Positions 59,160 to 64,000 of a stretch of DNA of 64,000 nt are shown one piece after another; position 1 is the stretch's first letter; every line of letters begins with the position of its first letter. Origin of the DNA: Agelas oroides (Eukaryota; Porifera; Demospongiae; Agelasida; Agelasidae); assembly GCA_949130485.1 (NCBI GenBank), contig OX422186.1, forward strand, positions 7,006,792 to 7,070,791, written 5' to 3'. The notes beneath the pieces are model-generated. The model did no database searches. It was given only the letters and a program-made list of their open reading frames with translations, and had not been told where the DNA came from. The position numbers were made by a program, and so were the translations under genes.

Positions 59160-60101
59160 ACTGCTGATCCTGAACGCTTGCAAGGTAAGCAGCGACTTGT
59201 GTACGATGCAGTTCATAGTCACATGCAGGCAGAAGATCCTGAGCCTTTGCGGATGATTGTTTCTGGAACAGCAGGTACAGGTAAGTCATTTCTCATTCAC
59301 TGCTTGAAGGCACTTCTTTTAGACCACTTGCATGTTATGGCACCAACAGGGGTAGCAGCTTTCAATGTAGGAGGTGTCACCTTGCACTCTCTCTTACATC
59401 TGCCAACACGTGGCGAGTTCAAGGCATTGGAAGGTGAGCAGCTTCAGCAACTCTAGCAAAGTTTTAGTGGAGTGGACTACCTTGTCATTGATGAGATGTC
59501 CATGTTAGGTAGGAAACTCTTTGGGCAGGTTGACCAGCGGCTTCGTCAGGCTTTTCCACATCGTGCTGGTGAGGCTCTGGGAGGGTGCTCTTGCTTGCTT
59601 GTGGGTGACTTTGGCCAGCTTCCTCCAGTCATGGACCTCCCCCTCTACTCTTCTGTACCCAGGTCAGCCATTGCTGATCTTGGGCGTAGCACATACCAAT
59701 TGTTTGCCAAGGCGGTAGTGTTAACTGAGGTTTTGCGACAGGATGGACAGGACAGAGAACAGGTAAGATTTCGAGAACTGCTTCTTCACTTAAGGAATGG
59801 AGAGGTAAGTGTTGCAGACTGGGAGCTCTTGATGACGCAATGTCATTCTTGGGTGGACAGTGCTGCTTTTGATGATGCCCTTCACTTGCACCCTACAGTA
59901 CAAGCTGTAGCTGAATACAATGTTGCCAAGCTTCGTAGCGCTGAAGAGCCTATTGCCACCATAAAAGCTGTACACACTGGTCCCAATGCCAGCAAAGCAT
60001 CTTCAGAAGATGCTTCAGGACTTGAGTCAGTCATCTGCCTTGCTCGTGGTGCCAGGGTTATGCTCACTTCTAACCTATGGACCGAGATGCTGGCCTTGTA
60101 A
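59160..60101 (+). pseudogene. Pif1-like helicase domain of the Helitron, broken
   Basis: Walker A VSGTAGTGKSFL (about 59260), motif Ia MAPTGVAAFNVGGVTLHS, then a TAG at 59454. The frame continues with Walker B YLVIDEMSMLG (about 59474), motif III LLVGDFGQLPPV, and later ARGARVMLTSNLWTE. It ends by frameshift at 60101 where a (V)NGAVG motif would follow, so the C-terminus is lost. Superfamily 1B helicase, 5'-3'. Confidence 0.85.
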
Positions 60102-60664
60102 ACGGAGCAGTGGGAACAGTCTAGGCCATTTGTTACCAGAGTGGAGGTCCACCTAGCCTTCCTTTCGCTGTGATGGTGAGGTTTGATAAATACTGAGGTC
60201 CAACTTTGCATGACGGAAGTGTCCCAATTGTCCCTCAACGACGTACTTGGATGCAAGGCGGTCTGTTCAAACTATACTATCTCATCACTTCAACACTTGT
60301 ATTACATGTTCCTTACCAAAGAGCAGATATTTAACATCATGAGTGGAAGAACTGAAATCCTGCTGACAAACTCTTTTTAGTACTGTAGAAATGTGCCAGT
60401 TTTAATTTAGGTTTTTTTCCCACCAAAAAAGGGTTTTTCCTCTGGGTTTTTCCCTTGATTCATGTAGAGCCGGCATGAATCTAAATCAAACCTTTATCTC
60501 GGCCCCTGGCACCTGCAGTGTGATTGCATATATATACATTTATGTGGACACATTTGACAATAAACAAAAAACCCTTGTGAATAATGAATGGATGTGCATG
60601 CAGGACTTGATAAGTTACATCACTCTGCTCACCAGTGACATTGACATCATCGAATTGAGATTTT
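60102..60664. other. Helitron 3' remnant and unassigned sequence
   Basis: The first 100 bp still resemble degraded helicase C-terminus in shifting frames. Three GGGTTTTTCC-type repeats lie near 60408-60460. Nothing else seen. Confidence 0.45.
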
Positions 60665-60713
60665 TTATCAGCTTGCTCAGGCTCGCCCCCGCAATGTTAT
60701 GCATTTCCACTAG
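60665..60713. mobile_element. Helentron-like 3' end
   Basis: GCTTGCTCAGGCTCGCCCCC, then about 25 nt ending CTAG, matches the right end of the insertion at 53777. Confidence 0.6.
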
Positions 60714-60724
60714 TATCTTATAAT

Positions 60725-60960
60725 TGGGGCGAGCCTGAGCGAGCCCCACACTAGCGTGACTGCATTGAGCACGTGTGTGTATCTATGCTTGCTTGGACCG
60801 ACCACTTACCGTAAATTTCAAATGAGCGCATTCGAAATTTTAATTGGGGCGAGCCTGAGCGAGCCCCACACTAGCGTGACTGCATTGCACACGCGTGTGT
60901 GTATCTATGCTTGCTTGGACCGACCACTTACCGTAAATTTTAAATGAACGCATTCAAATA
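60725..60960. mobile_element. Two tandem Helentron-like 5' ends, 120-bp period
   Basis: Near-identical 120-bp units each start TTGGGGCGAGCCTGAGCGAG and end near GACCGACCACTTACCGTAAA, at 60725 and 60845. Confidence 0.75.
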
Positions 60961-62062
60961 TTTCACTAAGATCGATATCTTGAAGCATGTGAAGGCCAGT
61001 GGAGGGCTACGGTCAGAGTGCAGCGTCGGGGACCCGGAGCGAAGACGACTGAAGTTGAAGCACGCGTGGCACTGGTTTGTGCTTCTACCGATGACGGCAG
61101 GCCACTCACAGGCGGTACAAATGTTATATGGACGATGGTTGACTGGGTCCATGCATCATGAAACGGCACTCATAAATGAGCTCGGTGTAAAGCTTAGTCC
61201 ATGCATGTGTAGCCATGTTTGCTGCTCTGGCTGGAGAAATGGCTGGCATATGCGATACTTACATTTATCTCTGGTGAAGACTTAATTTAGCCTCGTTCCC
61301 AGGCTCACCCCGCTAAGGAGGGGAGCCTGGTACATTTTATCACGTGCGTGACGTCAAGGGTAGACACGGGGTAGACGCGACTTAATTGCGCGTGGGAACA
61401 GCGAGTTATGCGCCCACGTATTACACGCAGCTCGGAGTTTTACAAGTTTGCGGTGAATCTGTGAAGACAGGTACTCACAGGTGTTGCTAAAACTCCTGAC
61501 GCCCTTCACAAAACTTGACCAAGCACAACAGCGAGTCGGATACTGGCCGCTTCAGGACCTCGAGGATACATGAGATACTAAGGTGAGTCTGTTTTATATA
61601 ACTACCTAAGACTACGACTATTTGGATTCTACAACTGTCATGGTCTCCTGTTTTGGTACTGTAAGCCGACGATAAACGCTTACAAGATCATTGAAATTGC
61701 GCAGGAAAGTAGAACGTGATTTGTGTGTGCTGTTAAGTATTACATTCAGAACCTCGTTCCCAGGCTTCACCTGCATAGCCTGGGCCCGAGCCTACAATGG
61801 CAAGCAATGGTTTGATGGGCTAGGGAGTGCTGAACTCCTGCTAGCAACCTTGTGCAAAGTGTAGTAAACACGAAGTGTGCGTGTGTGTGTGTGTACGTGC
61901 GCATGCATAAGATGTTGGCTACTAGGGAACGTGACATGAGCCAGAGATAATATGTAGGATATCAGACGCCATCCCTTGTCTTTTTATGCATTATTGATGG
62001 AACGTTGAGAGTATTTATACTGATGTGCAAATTTCGAAGGCCATGACGGTTGATAAAATGTC
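60961..62062. other. Intergenic with hairpin units
   Basis: Hairpin-family units at about 61286-61331 (AGCCTCGTTCCCAGGCT, GGGGAGCCTGG) and 61752-61793 (CCTCGTTCCCAGGCTTC, AGCCTGGGCCCGAGCCT). A short TG run is near 61878. No gene recognised. Confidence 0.5.
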
Positions 62063-64000
62063 TCATAGATGCAGCTCAAAGTCCAAATCCACTTCTCCTT
62101 CCCTTGACTCCCACTGCAGATCATCGTCTGATAACGTATTTGAAAGGACACCTTCCAGCCAGCTGGTGGTTAACTTTTTCATTCCAGTTTCAATGGGATC
62201 CACAAAGGGTGGTGAGGTGCGTTCTGCCTTTTTCACAGTTACTTCCTTATCAGTAAGGTATGAGGCCATTTTGGTGATATCTTTATTAGCATCCCTGACG
62301 GTATGTGCTGTGGCTTGAGGTGTTACACCAAACTGGTTGTCAGCCTTTTTTGCAGCCTCCATTAGGAAAAATGCACTGGGGGATTGTGCTTTGGGGTTGC
62401 ATTAGCACCACTGGCACGCAGTGCTTGTTTAATAACCCTATAGCAAATAGAAATTATTAGAAAGTATTTAAAGAACTGTGAGGGTGAACTCTAGCCTTGT
62501 TCCCAGGCTCTCCCCGCTAAGGAGGGAAAGAGCCTCGGAATGAGGCTAGGTAAACTCTATTTACTTAATACAGTTTTTGGAACAAAGCTAGCAAGCCACT
62601 AAATACATTTACATAACTTACAAATTATAGTGTTCCATGACAAGGTCCAAAGGCTTTCCTCGTCCTGGTTTGCCTTCCATGTTGACTGTACGATTATTTA
62701 CGGCTATATATGCTATGTGTTTTGGAAAATCAGCTTTAAGATTGGCAAGCAAATTTGCTGCTTCTACTGAATAGTTTTTCTTTCCTGTACCAAGAAAGCG
62801 TGGTAGCCACAGTTGCCAGTGTCGAATAATCTGAGGTCCATCCTCAAAACGAATGGCATTCCTTAAGTCACTGTATAGAAATCCCATGTGAAGGAAGGTG
62901 CAGTGGAACAAATAGACTGGATCATCTGATGCCACAGGATAAAATACATCGGATACTGTTGCCATTGCAATGCTCTCTAACCACTCCAGGGTTGGTTCCT
63001 GCTCAATGGGATCGTCAGTTGAGTCCACATTCAGAACAGTGCAAAGACGGGCTATTAAATGAGCTTTGAATGCATGGAGTAGAAACTCGTCACCAACATT
63101 GAAAACCTTCACTTCTTTACTCACACGGACTCGGTGAATATATTCCCGGAGGTTACACAGTGAGCCAGGTTGTGAAGGTGAGCCCCAAAAGATGTTAAAT
63201 ACCACACGCAAACATTCCCACAAAAAGTGAAAATCTCCTAGAGTGACAAATGGACAACAGAATTGATGCTGCATTTCACTGGATTAGATTGAATTTGTTT
63301 ACCTGGAAGTTCATGGGCCCATATCAGGCGATCTTTGTAGTCAAGCTCACATTGTCTCCATTTTTTTCATGCTCGGATGTTTTTACAAGTCAATTGGTCT
63401 CCCACCACAACCTACATGTATAGTATAATATGATACTCAAAGATGCCACAAGCTTTGTCTGTAATATACATACCTGAGGTTCACCACTTAGTTGAGCATC
63501 TTTCATCAATTGGCTAAGGATGTCAATGGTTTCTGATTTATACTTTTCATCCTTCTGTAGGAGTTTCATTGGAGCAACTACTGACTTTCGGACTGGGTTT
63601 GGAGGATGCTGAGCTGGCACAAGTGATGACAAATCAGACAGTGAGCTGAACTCACTGACGAGAAAGCTCATGAGAAATCGAACAGCTCGCTTCTCAAGCA
63701 CACTTGCATCTTCTGCGCTGGGAAGGATATCACTAATTGTAAGAGCTTTTCTACTCTGCTGGGGGTGGGTATCGAACCAGTCAACATCCCAGTCTGGTAG
63801 CTTCTGAATTTTGACAGCCAGGCGAGCAGTGCTATTCATCATAGTTGCATGCTTATCTGTAGTGATGAAAGAGCTTTTACTAAACCTGTTATTTGGAAGA
63901 AAGTGTCAATGAACATACCTTCATGCTCATGGCGAACTGTCAGATGGATATTTAGATTATCATAAATCCATAACCAGTGACCTGTCCTGATCACCTCTAA
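62063..64000 (-). pseudogene. DUF6589-family protein, partial and broken
   Basis: Runs off the right edge. Exons: (edge)-63919 with YDNLNIHLTVRHEHE, 63856-63474, 63411-62622, and about 62442-62063. Diagnostic DUF6589 pieces are VVVGDQLTCKNIR, TLGDFHFLWECL, KKNYSVEAANLLANL and the LVMEHYN block. Lesions: an in-frame TGA at 63367-63369, a frameshift near 63270 before QHQFCCPF, and another near 62395 in the last exon. The donor GTAAGT at 62621 is preserved. The family is multi-copy in early animals, of unknown function and possibly transposon-related. Lesions could also be assembly errors, but three argue for a pseudogene. Confidence 0.75.
62493..62547. mobile_element. Short hairpin element inside DUF6589 intron
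   Basis: AGCCTTGTTCCCAGGCT paired with AGCCTCGGAATGAGGCT, 55 bp. Flanked by imperfect 11-bp direct repeats GGGTGAACTCT and AGGTAAACTCT. Confidence 0.7.

Larger units (their letters stand above)
50992..60101 (+). pseudogene. Helitron Rep-helicase gene, broken and interrupted
   Basis: Begins with a Ser-rich leader and Arg/Glu-rich repeats (50992-51077). These are cut by a LINE (51078-52450), resume (52451-52650), are cut by foldback element A (52651-55995), then continue through Cys cluster, Helitron_like_N, HUH Rep and Pif1-like helicase to 60101. The joins across both insertions restore the same charged repeat register and the same target words, so this was one gene. Multiple stops and frameshifts in the remaining parts show it is dead. 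Autonomous partner unknown. Confidence 0.8.

Noticed and set aside
63367-63369. TGA in the DUF6589 gene as a selenocysteine codon
   Set aside because: No evidence for a SECIS element or a conserved Cys here, and two frameshifts nearby make a simple lesion more likely.

Overview
The window is eukaryotic and metazoan, most likely from a sponge. Genes are split by short GT-AG introns. Two genes are recognisable animal orthologues: the centriolar protein CEP97 and the aldehyde dehydrogenase ALDH8A1. There is also a Cys-rich multi-TM protein of a kind I associate with sponges and other early-branching animals, and a large death-fold/NACHT/WD40 receptor. The organism call is inference from gene style; no marker gene proves it.

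Layout. 2.3-13.5 kb (minus): a CEP97-like gene, assembled here from about 17 exons with consistent intron phases (N-terminal LRRs, LRR cap, long low-complexity middle, two IQ motifs). Its last intron and 3' end carry a cluster of RFX X-box-like palindromes. 13.65-19.5 kb (plus): a complete 10-exon ALDH8A1-like gene, head to head with CEP97 across a 116-bp shared promoter. 20.1-21.9 kb (minus): an intronless 617-aa membrane protein, with a duplicated signal-peptide fragment at 24 kb. 25.4-45.0 kb (minus): a predicted 1596-aa NLR/STAND receptor, CARD-like - linker - CARD-like - linker - NACHT - WD40. All six exon joins are in phase, and its three largest introns are filled with transposons.

Mobile DNA dominates from 30 kb onward. 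Inside the NLR introns lie a 3.3-kb foldback element with 4-bp target duplication, a 3.4-kb TTAA-flanked foldback carrying a zinc-ribbon ORF, a 702-bp TIR element with 9-bp duplication, and a 2.8-kb DD34E element with an intact transposase plus a convergent two-exon passenger gene. Beyond the NLR are a 483-bp palindromic element (9-bp duplication), a decayed hAT/zf-TTF transposon with TIRs, a GATCCG-rich TIR element, and a decayed Helitron Rep-helicase gene (51-60.1 kb). A 5'-truncated LINE and a second copy of the 4-bp foldback family have inserted into the Helitron. That foldback has in turn received a short Helentron-like insertion whose empty site survives in the sister arm. The right edge (62-64 kb, minus) is a DUF6589-family pseudogene running off the window.

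The host genes do not form an operon. The functional relations supported by the sequence are the CEP97/ALDH8A1 bidirectional promoter, the X-box link between RFX-type ciliary regulation and a centriolar gene, and the NLR as a candidate innate immune sensor. All gene models are by-eye spliced predictions; no similarity search or transcript was available.
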